Positions 46,011-53,794 of a DNA stretch of 64,000 nucleotides are shown piece by piece; within the stretch, counting starts at the first letter, position 1, and each line of letters begins with the position of its first letter. The stretch lies in contig CAVTWD010000001.1 in the NCBI GenBank assembly GCA_963738325.1, positions 372,001 through 436,000 of the forward strand, read 5' to 3'. The stretch comes from CAVTWD01 sp963738325. Its GTDB lineage: Bacteria > Actinomycetota > Acidimicrobiia > Acidimicrobiales > Ilumatobacteraceae. The notes under the pieces are model-generated. The model ran no database searches. It saw only the letters and a program-made list of their open reading frames with translations, and was not told where the DNA came from. The position numbers were made by a program, and so were the translations under genes.

Positions 46011-46110
46011 ATGGATGCCATCGAAGCGCTCATGCGACACGGGCGATGCGCCGCTTCACCGACGAGGCGGTGACGGAGGAGGAGATCCTCCGACCCAGCC
46101 CACCGGCGGG
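46011..46110 (+). pseudogene. Nitroreductase N-terminal remnant
   Basis: MDAIEALM followed, after one base shift, by RTRAMRRFTDEAVTEEEILR: the first ~30 residues of a nitroreductase (xAI-xxRRxxRxFTDExVxxExI). Nothing further of the family is present, and the next gene starts 43 bp later. Likely a deletion remnant. Confidence 0.5.
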
Positions 46111-46152
46111 TGGCGGTAGCGTCAGGACCGGACCGCAGCAACAGGGGGTGCC

Positions 46153-47715
46153 GTGTCCATCGAGACGATCGCCGACATCATCCGGATCCACGGGCGCGAG
46201 CGTGCTGGCGTCGACGCCATCCGCTTCGGTGCTCGGCACATCACCTACGGCGAGCTCGACCGGCGCTCGAGCCAGGTGGCCAACGCGCTCCGGTCCGAAG
46301 GGGTCGGTCCGCAGGACCGCGTGACCTTCCTCGACAAGAACTCGCCGGAGCATTTCGAGGTCCAGTTCGGCGCGGCGAAGCTCAACGCGGTGAGTGTGGA
46401 CGTGAACTGGCGGCTCGCCCCGCCCGAGATCATCTACATCGTGAACGACGCGCAGACGAAGGTGCTCGTCGTCGGCCAGGAGTACGCCGGCGTCCTCGAC
46501 CAGATCGCCCCGGAGCTCACGACGGTGAAGAAGGTCGTCGTGGTCGGTGGCCACGCCGGCTACGAGGCCTACGAGGCGTGGCTCGACCGTCAGCCCGAGA
46601 CCGATCCGGGCGTCATGTCGAGCTCGGAGGACGTCTGCTTGCAGCTGTACTCCTCAGGCACCACCGGCTTGCCCAAAGGCGTGATGCTCACCAACCGGAA
46701 TCTGTTCGCGCTCATGCCGCAGACCGAGCAGATCTGGTTCTTCCGGCCCGATTCGGTGAACCTCGTCGCCATGCCCCTCTTCCACATCGGAGGGGGCGGC
46801 TGGGCCCTCGTGGGGATGTACCAGGGCTGCCCGATGGTCCTCGTCCGCGAGCTCGAGCCCGCCGCGCTCGTCCGCCTGATCAGTGAGGAACGGGTGACCC
46901 ACGCCTTCCTCGTCCCAGCGGTGTTGCAGTTCATGCTGCAGGTGCCCGGCGTGCACGACGCGGACCTCTCCAGCCTCGTCCTGATCCTCTATGGCGCGTC
47001 GCCGATCGCGGTCCAGGTGCTCGCCGATGCGGTGAGCACCTTCGGATGCAAGTTCGTGCAGGCCTACGGGCTCACGGAGACGACGGGAGCCGTCGTGAGC
47101 CTGCCCGCCGAGGACCACGACGTGAGCGGGCCCAACGCGCACCGGTTGCGGGCGGCGGGGCTGCCGAACGTCGGGGTCGAGGTGCGCGTGGTCGACGTCG
47201 ACACGGGCCGGGACGTCCCCGTCGGCGAGGTCGGCGAGATTTGGCTCCGCAGCCCCCAGAACATGAAGGGCTACTGGAACATGCCGGAGGAGACGGCCAA
47301 GGCGATGCCCGGCGACGGATGGTTCCGCAGCGGCGACGCCGGCTACCTCGACGACGACGGTTACCTCTACATCCACGACCGCGTCAAGGACATGATCGTG
47401 TCGGGCGGCGAGAACATCTACCCCGCCGAGATCGAGAACGCCCTCATGGCCCACACGGCGGTCGGGGATGTGGCGGTGATCGGGGTGCCCTCCGAGCGTT
47501 GGGGAGAGACCCCCAAGGCCCTCATCGTCAGGGTCCCGGGCGTGGAGGTGACCGAGGAGGAGCTCATCGCGTTCCGCCGCGAGCGCCTCGCCCGGTACAA
47601 GTGCCCGACATCGGTCGATTGGGTCGAGGTACTCCCCCGCAACCCGAGCGGGAAGCTCCTGAAGAAGGACCTCCGCGCGCCGTACTGGGAGGGCAAGGGC
47701 CGCTTCGTCGGGTGA
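46153..47715 (+). CDS. Long-chain fatty-acid/acyl-CoA synthetase
   Basis: 520 residues. AMP-binding motif LQLYSSGTTGLPKGVMLTNRN, then AYGLTETTGAVVSL, DGWFRSGDAGYLDDDGYLYI and the final PRNPSGKLLKKDLR. It makes acyl-CoA (or acyl-AMP) from a fatty acid; homologues include FadD3/FadD13-like enzymes. The pre-motif residues MPLFHIGGGGW are the gate region. GTG start. Same strand as the beta-oxidation trio; probably a separate transcript (155-bp gap with a remnant). Confidence 0.92.
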   Translation: MSIETIADIIRIHGRERAGVDAIRFGARHITYGELDRRSSQVANALRSEGVGPQDRVTFLDKNSPEHFEVQFGAAKLNAVSVDVNWRLAPPEIIYIVNDAQTKVLVVGQEYAGVLDQIAPELTTVKKVVVVGGHAGYEAYEAWLDRQPETDPGVMSSSEDVCLQLYSSGTTGLPKGVMLTNRNLFALMPQTEQIWFFRPDSVNLVAMPLFHIGGGGWALVGMYQGCPMVLVRELEPAALVRLISEERVTHAFLVPAVLQFMLQVPGVHDADLSSLVLILYGASPIAVQVLADAVSTFGCKFVQAYGLTETTGAVVSLPAEDHDVSGPNAHRLRAAGLPNVGVEVRVVDVDTGRDVPVGEVGEIWLRSPQNMKGYWNMPEETAKAMPGDGWFRSGDAGYLDDDGYLYIHDRVKDMIVSGGENIYPAEIENALMAHTAVGDVAVIGVPSERWGETPKALIVRVPGVEVTEEELIAFRRERLARYKCPTSVDWVEVLPRNPSGKLLKKDLRAPYWEGKGRFVG

Positions 47716-47799
47716 CGCTCCCGGAGAAGGGACGGAGACCGTCGCCGCGTCGCTGGGATGGTTCGGGACAGCGCGCGGCCGCCCCTTTAGGATCGAGGC

Positions 47800-48939
47800 G
47801 TGACGTCGGGGGGCTTGGCCGACCCGGGCAGCCTGCGGCAGCTCCTCGATGCGGTGATGAGCATCGGTGCCGACCTCGACCTGAGTGCCGTGCTCCACCG
47901 CATCGTGGAAGCGGCGACGGCCCTGGCCGACGCCGATTACGGTGCACTCGGTGTCCTCGATCCGCATGGTGAGCACCTGGTCGAGTTCGTCACAGTCGGG
48001 ATCGACGACGCGACCCGTTCGGAGATCGGAGCCTTCCCGAAAGGGAGAGGGGTTCTCGGCCTGCTGATCACTCGGCCCCGGCCGGTGCGCATCGCCGACG
48101 TGACGGCGCACGAGGCGAGCTTCGGCTTCCCTCCGGGTCATCCCGCGATGCGGTCGTTCCTCGGCGTCCCCATCAGGCTTCGGGACCGCGTGTTCGGCAA
48201 CCTCTACCTCACCAACAAGCGCTCGGCGCCGGAGTTCAGCGACGTCGACGAGGAGCTGGTCGTCGCGCTGGCGACGGCGGCGGGCATCGCGGTCGAGAAC
48301 GCGCGGTTGCACGCGCAGGTGCGAGAGGTCGCGCTCCTCGAGGATCGCGAGCGCATCGCCATGGATCTGCACGACTCGGTGATCCAGCAGCTGTTCGCGG
48401 TGGGCTTGTCGCTCCAGGGCACCGTCCGGCTGGTCGCCGACGAGGAGGTGGCGCGGCGGGTCGAAGCGGCCGTGGCCGATCTCGACGTCGCCATCCGTGA
48501 CATCCGGTCGGCCATCTTCGCCCTCTCCGCCACCAACGAGGCCATGCCCGGGGGTCTCCGCGAGCACATCCTGGTCCTCGTCGACGAGGTGCGGCCGTCG
48601 CTGCACGGCGAGCCCCAGGTCGTGTTCTCCGGGCCCGTGCAGGCGGCGTCGTCGGGCGTGCTGGCGGGCGACCTGTTGCTCGTCGTGCGGGAGGCGCTCT
48701 CCAACGTCGTGCGCCACGCCCGGGCCAGCTGCGTGGAAGTCGATGTGACGGCCGACGACGAGTGGGTGACCGTGCGTGTGATCGATGACGGCATCGGGCC
48801 TCCTGAGCCCGGGACGAGGACCGAGGGCCGGGGGCTGGCCAACCTCGCGGCCCGGGCCGAGCGCCTCCACGGGAGCTTCTCCCTGCGACCTGGCGGCGGC
48901 GGCAAGGGGACCGTGCTGCAGTGGCAGGTGCCCCGGTAG
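47800..48939 (+). CDS. GAF-domain histidine kinase, DevS/DosT-like
   Basis: 379 residues. A single GAF domain (~24-172) with ADYGALGVLDPHGEHLVEFVTVG and FGFPPGHPAMRSFLGVPIRLRDRVFGNLYLT; the His114 in GHPAM corresponds in position to the heme ligand of DevS, so a heme or redox sensor is possible. HisKA_3 dimerisation box ERIAMDLHDSVIQQLF has the phosphoacceptor His191; the HATPase domain shows REALSNVVRHARA and IDDGIGPPEPG, GRGLANLAARAERL. No response regulator gene is adjacent. GTG start. Confidence 0.9.
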   Translation: MTSGGLADPGSLRQLLDAVMSIGADLDLSAVLHRIVEAATALADADYGALGVLDPHGEHLVEFVTVGIDDATRSEIGAFPKGRGVLGLLITRPRPVRIADVTAHEASFGFPPGHPAMRSFLGVPIRLRDRVFGNLYLTNKRSAPEFSDVDEELVVALATAAGIAVENARLHAQVREVALLEDRERIAMDLHDSVIQQLFAVGLSLQGTVRLVADEEVARRVEAAVADLDVAIRDIRSAIFALSATNEAMPGGLREHILVLVDEVRPSLHGEPQVVFSGPVQAASSGVLAGDLLLVVREALSNVVRHARASCVEVDVTADDEWVTVRVIDDGIGPPEPGTRTEGRGLANLAARAERLHGSFSLRPGGGGKGTVLQWQVPR

Positions 48940-48978
48940 AGAAGCGAAAGGGAGGCGACCCTTCGGACCATTTACCCG

Positions 48979-49002
48979 CTGAGCGTGATTCCGATCGCTC
49001 AG
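48979..49002. terminator. Convergent terminator-like hairpin
   Basis: CTGAGCG and CGCTCAG flank a 10-nt loop between the convergent histidine kinase and GH25 genes, overlapping the latter's stop. Likely a shared bidirectional terminator. Confidence 0.5.
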
Positions 49003-50243
49003 GCGCTGGCAAGGCGGTCAAGCCATGCCCACGTGCGCATGCCGCACACACCGTCGACCGGGAAGCCCGCCTCGTGGTGCTGGGCGACATCGAGCTGGAA
49101 CGCGCGCAGGGTGGTGTCGGTCGGGCCCCCGGCGCCCATCACCCCGTCGACGCCGATCGGGTGACCGCAGCGGCCGAGCAGACGCTGCATGATGGCCACC
49201 GTCGGCCCGGTGGCCGGCGCCCGAAGGGTGAGGCGGGCGGGCGGGCCCATCAACGCTTCCCAGGAGGCGTCACCGACCTCCACGGAATCGGTCTGCGCCA
49301 GACCTTTCATGGCCTGGAAGCGGTGCAGCTTCTCGTTGGTCTGCGCGGCCCACCATCCGTCCACGACGATGTCGAAGCCGTACACGTAGAGCCGCACCTG
49401 CAGCGCGCGCACGTGCTGGCCTCGGCTGTCGAACTGCAGGAGGCCGGCCGGCGGGTCCGCGCCCAGGTCTTCCACTTGCGGATCGATGGCCGGTGCTGCC
49501 CCGGCGGGCGTGGCCAGGGCTCGCGGCGATCCGGTCCAGCGCGACCAGGCGTCGCCGCGAACGACGTTCAGGTCGAGATCGCGCGACGCCGCGCCATAGG
49601 CGGGGCCCTGCTGGTTGAAGCCCGCCGAGAACTGCCAACCCGCCCAGGCTCGCCATCCCATCGGTAGGGCGGGTCCGCGTTTCGCCTTCCCGAACGCCCA
49701 GTCCGACCATCCTGGGGGCGCCGGGGGCTTCGCCCCCTTCAGCGAGTAGACGGGATAGCGGGCGAGGATGATGTCAAGGTGGCCGAAGTCGTCGGCGCCC
49801 ACCCAGTTGTTCCAGTACGTGGCTGACGAATACACGATGGGGGGGCGGCCCGTGGCCACTTGCACCGCCTGCACGCACGAGCGCAGCCACGCGGCGAGGG
49901 GCGGACCGGAGAGGACCGGGTTGGAGCCGCTCTCGCCCTGGTACCACTCGATGTCGAGCATCATCGGCAGGTCAAGGGGGACGCCGGTGCGCGCGATGAC
50001 CGCGGCAGCTCGGTTCGCCTGCGCGCCGCCGTCAGCGTCGGCCTTCGGGTTGCAGAACCAGTACGCGCCGACGGGGAGTCCCGCGGCCCGCGCGGCAGCG
50101 ACGTTGCTGGCGAAGCGATCGTCGCCGTGGCGGCCGTTTCCCGCCCGGCACATCACGCCGGCGACGCCGGCTCGTGCCGCGCGGGCCAGGTCGAGCGCGC
50201 CCTGGTGGTGGCTCACATCGATGACCGGCACGAAGTTGCTCAC
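48999..50243 (-). CDS. GH25-type muramidase with two C-terminal peptidoglycan-binding modules
   Basis: 414 residues. The TIM-barrel GH25 signature is DVSHHQG near the N-terminus, then CRAGNGRHGDDRF, VGAYWFCNP, and MMLDIEWYQG, with YSSATYWNNW later. Two PGB_1-like modules follow: DSRGQHVRALQVRLYVYGFD and GPTVAIMQRLLGRCGHPIGV. No signal peptide is visible, as in phage endolysins or proteins exported by other means. No other phage genes are present. ATG start. Confidence 0.87.
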   Translation of the reverse strand: MSNFVPVIDVSHHQGALDLARAARAGVAGVMCRAGNGRHGDDRFASNVAAARAAGLPVGAYWFCNPKADADGGAQANRAAAVIARTGVPLDLPMMLDIEWYQGESGSNPVLSGPPLAAWLRSCVQAVQVATGRPPIVYSSATYWNNWVGADDFGHLDIILARYPVYSLKGAKPPAPPGWSDWAFGKAKRGPALPMGWRAWAGWQFSAGFNQQGPAYGAASRDLDLNVVRGDAWSRWTGSPRALATPAGAAPAIDPQVEDLGADPPAGLLQFDSRGQHVRALQVRLYVYGFDIVVDGWWAAQTNEKLHRFQAMKGLAQTDSVEVGDASWEALMGPPARLTLRAPATGPTVAIMQRLLGRCGHPIGVDGVMGAGGPTDTTLRAFQLDVAQHHEAGFPVDGVCGMRTWAWLDRLASA

Positions 50244-50345
50244 TGCTGCCCCTTTCCGGTGGATGACTGATTCGGCGCGTTCACGTGTCGTCGTGCTCCC
50301 TGACGAGTGCTTCGGACCGGGCGGCCGGGCCGCCGCGGAGGCGCG

Positions 50346-51143
50346 TCATGGCGTGACGAGGTCGGCGACGACCGCGTAGTGATCGGAGGGCTGCAGGCCG
50401 GCCACGGGCTGGGTCGCCGCGACGATGCAACGGCTGGGGTTGCCCACGGGCCGGGGCCGAGGCCACGACACCAGGATGTAGTCGATGCGCCGGTTCGGCA
50501 TCGCGGAGGCGGCCAGGTAGGGGTTCGCGCCCGACCAGGTGTGCCCCGGAGACCCGTCGCCGGCATGCTCCCAGCAGTCGGTGAACGCGAGGCCGTCGAC
50601 CGGCGCCGTGCTGGCCCCCGTGAGCAGCCGGACCTCGTCGGACCACGCCACCCCGTTCAGGTCGGCGCCGACCACCGCGGGGAAGTCGCGGGCCGGGTCG
50701 CCGCGCTCGGCGTCGACCAACTCCGCCACCGCTCTCGCTTGGGCGACGCGCAGGGCGCTGCCGGCCAGCGAGTGATGGAGGTGCGTGCTGATCACGGGAA
50801 CGCGCCCGAACGGCGCCGCGATCGCGGCGAACAGGGCATGGCGAGGTGAGGGGCGGCCGTCGGCGCCGGGCAACGGCACCGCGCGAAGGTCGGCGATGGG
50901 CCAGCGAGACAGGATGGCATTGGCGACCACGACCTCCTCTCCCCCTGCCTCGGACGTGCCGGCGCGGTAGCCGAGGCGTCGAGCCAGCGCGTCGACCTGG
51001 CGGCGGCCGCCCGCCTCGACCCACGTCTCCTGCAGGCATACCACGTCTGCGTCGATCGCCTCGAGCGTCGCTTCGATGGCCGGGAGCCGGTCCTGCCACG
51101 GGCCGAACCGCCACCACAGGTTCCACGTGGCTACCCGCAGCAT
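50346..51143 (-). CDS. Endonuclease/exonuclease/phosphatase family protein
   Basis: 265 residues. The EEP motifs are in order: RVATWNLWW, CLQETWVE (metal Glu), STHLHHSLAG, VVGADLNGVAW (Asp-Asn), RRIDYILVS, and PSDHYAVVADL (catalytic His). A Mg-dependent phosphodiesterase or phosphatase; substrate unknown. ATG start. Confidence 0.9.
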   Translation of the reverse strand: MLRVATWNLWWRFGPWQDRLPAIEATLEAIDADVVCLQETWVEAGGRRQVDALARRLGYRAGTSEAGGEEVVVANAILSRWPIADLRAVPLPGADGRPSPRHALFAAIAAPFGRVPVISTHLHHSLAGSALRVAQARAVAELVDAERGDPARDFPAVVGADLNGVAWSDEVRLLTGASTAPVDGLAFTDCWEHAGDGSPGHTWSGANPYLAASAMPNRRIDYILVSWPRPRPVGNPSRCIVAATQPVAGLQPSDHYAVVADLVTP

Positions 51144-51283
51144 CGGAGCCGCGCGTGTCGGCGAGCTCGTCGCTCGCGGGAGCCTCTGACGCCGGTACCC
51201 ACCACTGGGCCGAGCAGTATCGCGGCTCTCGTCGTGGCCGTGGGCCGTTGACGGTCGCAGGGTCGAGCGGGAGACTGGCCCTC

Positions 51284-52054
51284 ATGACGTTCCAGCACCT
51301 CTTGGTGAAGCGCGAGGGGGACATCGTCACCATCACGCTCAACCGTCCCGAGAAGCGCAACGCCCTGTCGCTCGACGTAATGCTCGAGGTGACCGAGGCC
51401 GTCCGCGAGAGCGGCGCCAGCGATGCCCTCGGCGTGGTCCTCGCGGCGAACGGGCCGGTGTTCTCCGCCGGTCACAACTTCGCCGACATGGCCGGCGCGG
51501 ACCTGGTCGCGGCCCGGAGGCTGTTCGAGGTGTGCACGGCGATGATGGACGCCATCCAGGGCATCCCCCAACCGGTGCTCGCGAAGGTCCACGCGCTGGC
51601 GACGGCGGCCGGCTGCCAGTTGGTGGCCACGTGCGACCTCGCCGTCGCCGCCGACGAGGCCGCCTTTGCCATCCCGGGAGGCAAGGGTGGCCTCTTCTGC
51701 CACACGCCGCTCGTCGCCGTGGCCCGCAACGTCGGCCGCAAGCGCGCCCTCGAGATGGCGATGACCGGGGACATGATCGACGCCCGCACCGCCGCCGACT
51801 GGGGGCTCGTGAACCGGGTGGTGCCGTCCGATCAGCTCGATGACGCCGCCCACGACCTCATCACTCGTGCCACCCGCGGCAGCGCGTTGTCGAAGGGGCT
51901 CGGCAAACACGCGTTCTACGCGCAGATCGACCTCGAGCAGCCCAAGGCGTACGCCTATGCGATCGAGGTCATGGCGGCCGCCGCGCTCACCCCTGACGCC
52001 CAGGAGGGCATCGCCGCCTTCCTCGAGAAGCGCAAGCCGAACTTCTCGCGCTGA
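51284..52054 (+). CDS. Enoyl-CoA hydratase
   Basis: 256 residues, complete crotonase. TLNRPEKRNALSLDV, FSAGHNFADM (oxyanion hole), HALATAAGCQLVATCDLAVAADEAAF, and MTGDMIDARTAADWGLVNRVV. The GGKGGLFCHTPLV segment is seen in ECHDC3-like members, which often lack one catalytic Glu; the true substrate may be non-standard. ATG start. Followed by a structured intergenic region. Confidence 0.9.
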   Translation: MTFQHLLVKREGDIVTITLNRPEKRNALSLDVMLEVTEAVRESGASDALGVVLAANGPVFSAGHNFADMAGADLVAARRLFEVCTAMMDAIQGIPQPVLAKVHALATAAGCQLVATCDLAVAADEAAFAIPGGKGGLFCHTPLVAVARNVGRKRALEMAMTGDMIDARTAADWGLVNRVVPSDQLDDAAHDLITRATRGSALSKGLGKHAFYAQIDLEQPKAYAYAIEVMAAAALTPDAQEGIAAFLEKRKPNFSR

Positions 52055-52096
52055 GGGGCGGTGCGGAACTCCGTTGCGAGCGGCGGGCGCAGCAGG

Positions 52097-52180
52097 TTGA
52101 CTAAGGACCACCAGAGAAAGGAGGTGGTCCAGCTGAGCAGTCACAGTTCTTTCGGGACCCTGGAGGTGGCTGGCCGCTGA
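52097..52180 (+). CDS. Candidate 27-residue leader peptide
   Basis: TTG start; begins MTKDHQRKEVVQL and ends GTLEVAGR. It lies within the structured region. The Shine-Dalgarno-like AAAGGAGG occurs inside the ORF (codons 7-10) and could serve an internal start (CTG at 52133 or GTG at 52124). I recall similar KDHQRKEVV peptides in actinobacteria but cannot confirm. Translation is unproven. Confidence 0.4.
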   Translation: MTKDHQRKEVVQLSSHSSFGTLEVAGR

Positions 52181-52287
52181 GGCGGCTCGCTGGACCACCT
52201 GGCGAATCCCCGCCAGCCACCGCCGGCGCGGCGGCCGGGACCTGGTCCCTCCCGGCAGGCACGCCGACCGGCCTTCCAGCAGTCTGA

Positions 52288-52315
52288 GCGAGGGGAGCCT
52301 TCGGGCTCCCCTCGC
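52288..52315 (+). terminator. Perfect 12-bp hairpin with TTCG loop
   Basis: GCGAGGGGAGCC, TTCG, GGCTCCCCTCGC. No T-tract follows, but actinobacterial terminators often lack one. It would end a leader RNA about 195 bp before the LLM gene or follow a small RNA. Confidence 0.75.
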
Positions 52316-52510
52316 CGCGCCCGGGCCGTGGTCGACGGGCCGCGACGCCCTCGGCTCTGATGACGCGCCGCCCCCATTCGCGGCGCGCCGCGTGCCCCGG
52401 CGCCGCGACACCCGTTTCCGGCAGCTGAACGTGGACTTCCGCACGGTTGCGGCCGGGTTCGCGCTCGCCGTCGTTGGCTCCTCCGCGGGCCGTTCTCGTA
52501 GGGTCCGGGT

Positions 52511-53559
52511 ATGCGCCTTAGCATGCAGCTGAACTACGCGAGCGACTTCAAGAACTCGGTCCAGCAGGTCGTCGACCTCGAGAAGGCTGGCCTCGACATC
52601 GTGTGGGTGGCCGAGGCCTACAGCTTCGATGCCATCAGCCAGATGGGGTATCTCGCAGCGAAGACCGATCGCATCCAGATCGGCTCGGGCATCGTCAACG
52701 TCTTCTCGCGTACTGCCGCGCTCATGGCCATGACTTTCGCCGGCTTGGACTACGTGAGCGACGGACGGATCATCTGCGGGCTGGGGGCTTCGGGGCCGCA
52801 GGTGATCGAGGGGTTCCACGGCGTCGCGTACGACAAGCCGATGACCCGCATCAAGGAGTACATCGAGGTCTGCCGCAAGGTGTGGAAGCGCGAGGTGCTC
52901 ACCTACGACGGCCAGACGGTGAAGGTCCCGCTCCCGGCCGGTGAAGGCACGGGGCTGGCCAAGCCCTTGAAGCTCATCAACCGCCCGGTGCGGGAGTCGA
53001 TCCCGATCTGGTGGGCGTCGCTCATGGGCCGCAGCGTCGAGGCCACCGCTGAGGTGGCTGATGGTTGGCTGCCGATCATGTTCATCCCCGAGAAGGCCCA
53101 TCTCGTATGGGGCGACCAGCTGCGAGCCGGGCTGGCGAAGCGCTCGCCCGATCTGGCCCCGCTCGAGATCGCGGCCGGCGGGTTGGTCGCCGTCGGGGAC
53201 GACCTCCTCGGCGAGAAGGCAGAGCGCATTCGCGACATGGCGCGGCCCTCGAGCGCCCTCTATGTCGGCGGGATGGGGCGCGCGGCAAGAACTTCTACAA
53301 CGACCTGGCGCGGCGGTATGGCTATGTCGACGAGGCCATCGAGATCCAGGATCTCTACCTGGAGGGCAACAAGGACGCAGCCGCGGCCAAGGTGCCGGCC
53401 GAATGGCTGGAGAAGTCCACCCTGGTGGGGCCCGCCTCATACGTGCAGGAGCGGGTGGCGGCGTTCAAAGAGGCCGGCGTGACGGTCCTCACGGTGACCC
53501 CAGTGGGCCCGGACCCGGTGAAGACCGTCGAGCAACTGCGCACCATCGTCGACGCCTGA
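52511..53559 (+). CDS. LLM-class F420-dependent oxidoreductase, one frame break
   Basis: Luciferase-like flavin/F420 enzyme, ~349 residues corrected. MQLNYASDFKNSVQQVVDLE, VWVAEAYSFDAISQMGYLA and GSGIVNVFSRTAALMAMT are the F420-pocket strands; the C-terminal block resumes KNFYNDLARRYGYVDEA and ends VGPASYVQERVAAFKEAGVTVL. The break is at GGGG 53275-53278; one more G gives VGGMGARGKNFYN. Substrate unknown. ATG start after the structured leader. Confidence 0.87.
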
Positions 53560-53602
53560 ACGATCTGACGCGGTTGGGCGGCGAATCCGCGCGTTGCGCC
53601 GC

Positions 53603-53778
53603 GCGAGATCGCCGTGCGGAGCCGCCAGCGGCGGTCCGGGGGAGTCGCGAGATCGCCGTGGGGAGCCGCCAGCGGCGGTCCGGGGGAGTCGCGAGATCGC
53701 CGTGGGGAGCCGCCAGCGGCGGTCCGGGGGAGTCGCGAGATCGCCGCGGGGCGCCGCCAGCGGCGGTCCGCCGCGACC
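53603..53778. repeat. Four tandem copies of a 44-bp unit
   Basis: Units start at 53603, 53647, 53691 and 53735, each beginning GCGAGATCGCC. Each holds a small hairpin CCGCC-AGC-GGCGG. First and last units are slightly diverged. The array begins 44 bp after the LLM stop and ends just before the convergent M20 stop. Confidence 0.92.
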
Positions 53779-53794
53779 GCCCGCACTCGGCCCG

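Larger units (their letters stand above)
52055..52510. other. 456-bp structured intergenic region
   Basis: Contains a 27-codon ORF, a set of mutually exclusive stems and a strong hairpin (52288-52315), all between the hydratase stop and the LLM gene. Arms: GGACCACC (52105-52112) or CTGGACCACCT (52190-52200) can pair with AGGTGGTCCAG (52122-52132); GGTGGCTGGC (52165-52174) pairs with GCCAGCCACC (52212-52221); CTGGCG (52199) pairs with CGCCAG (52211). From 52316 to 52510 I see nothing clear. Confidence 0.7.

Noticed and set aside
48999..50243. Prophage, suggested by the endolysin-like GH25 gene
   Set aside because: Flanking genes are ordinary metabolic genes; no holin, integrase or structural phage genes are present.
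52118..52132. Resemblance to the complement of the 16S rRNA 3' end (AAAGGAGGTGGTCC)
   Set aside because: The match stops after ~14 bases and no rRNA sequence continues; it functions at most as a Shine-Dalgarno element.
52199..52221. tRNA T-arm-like sequence (GGCGAATCCCCGCC)
   Set aside because: No acceptor stem, anticodon arm or TTCGA loop surrounds it; it is better explained by the local hairpins.
53603..53778. CRISPR-like repeat array
   Set aside because: The 44-bp units are directly adjacent with no unique spacers, and no cas genes are nearby.
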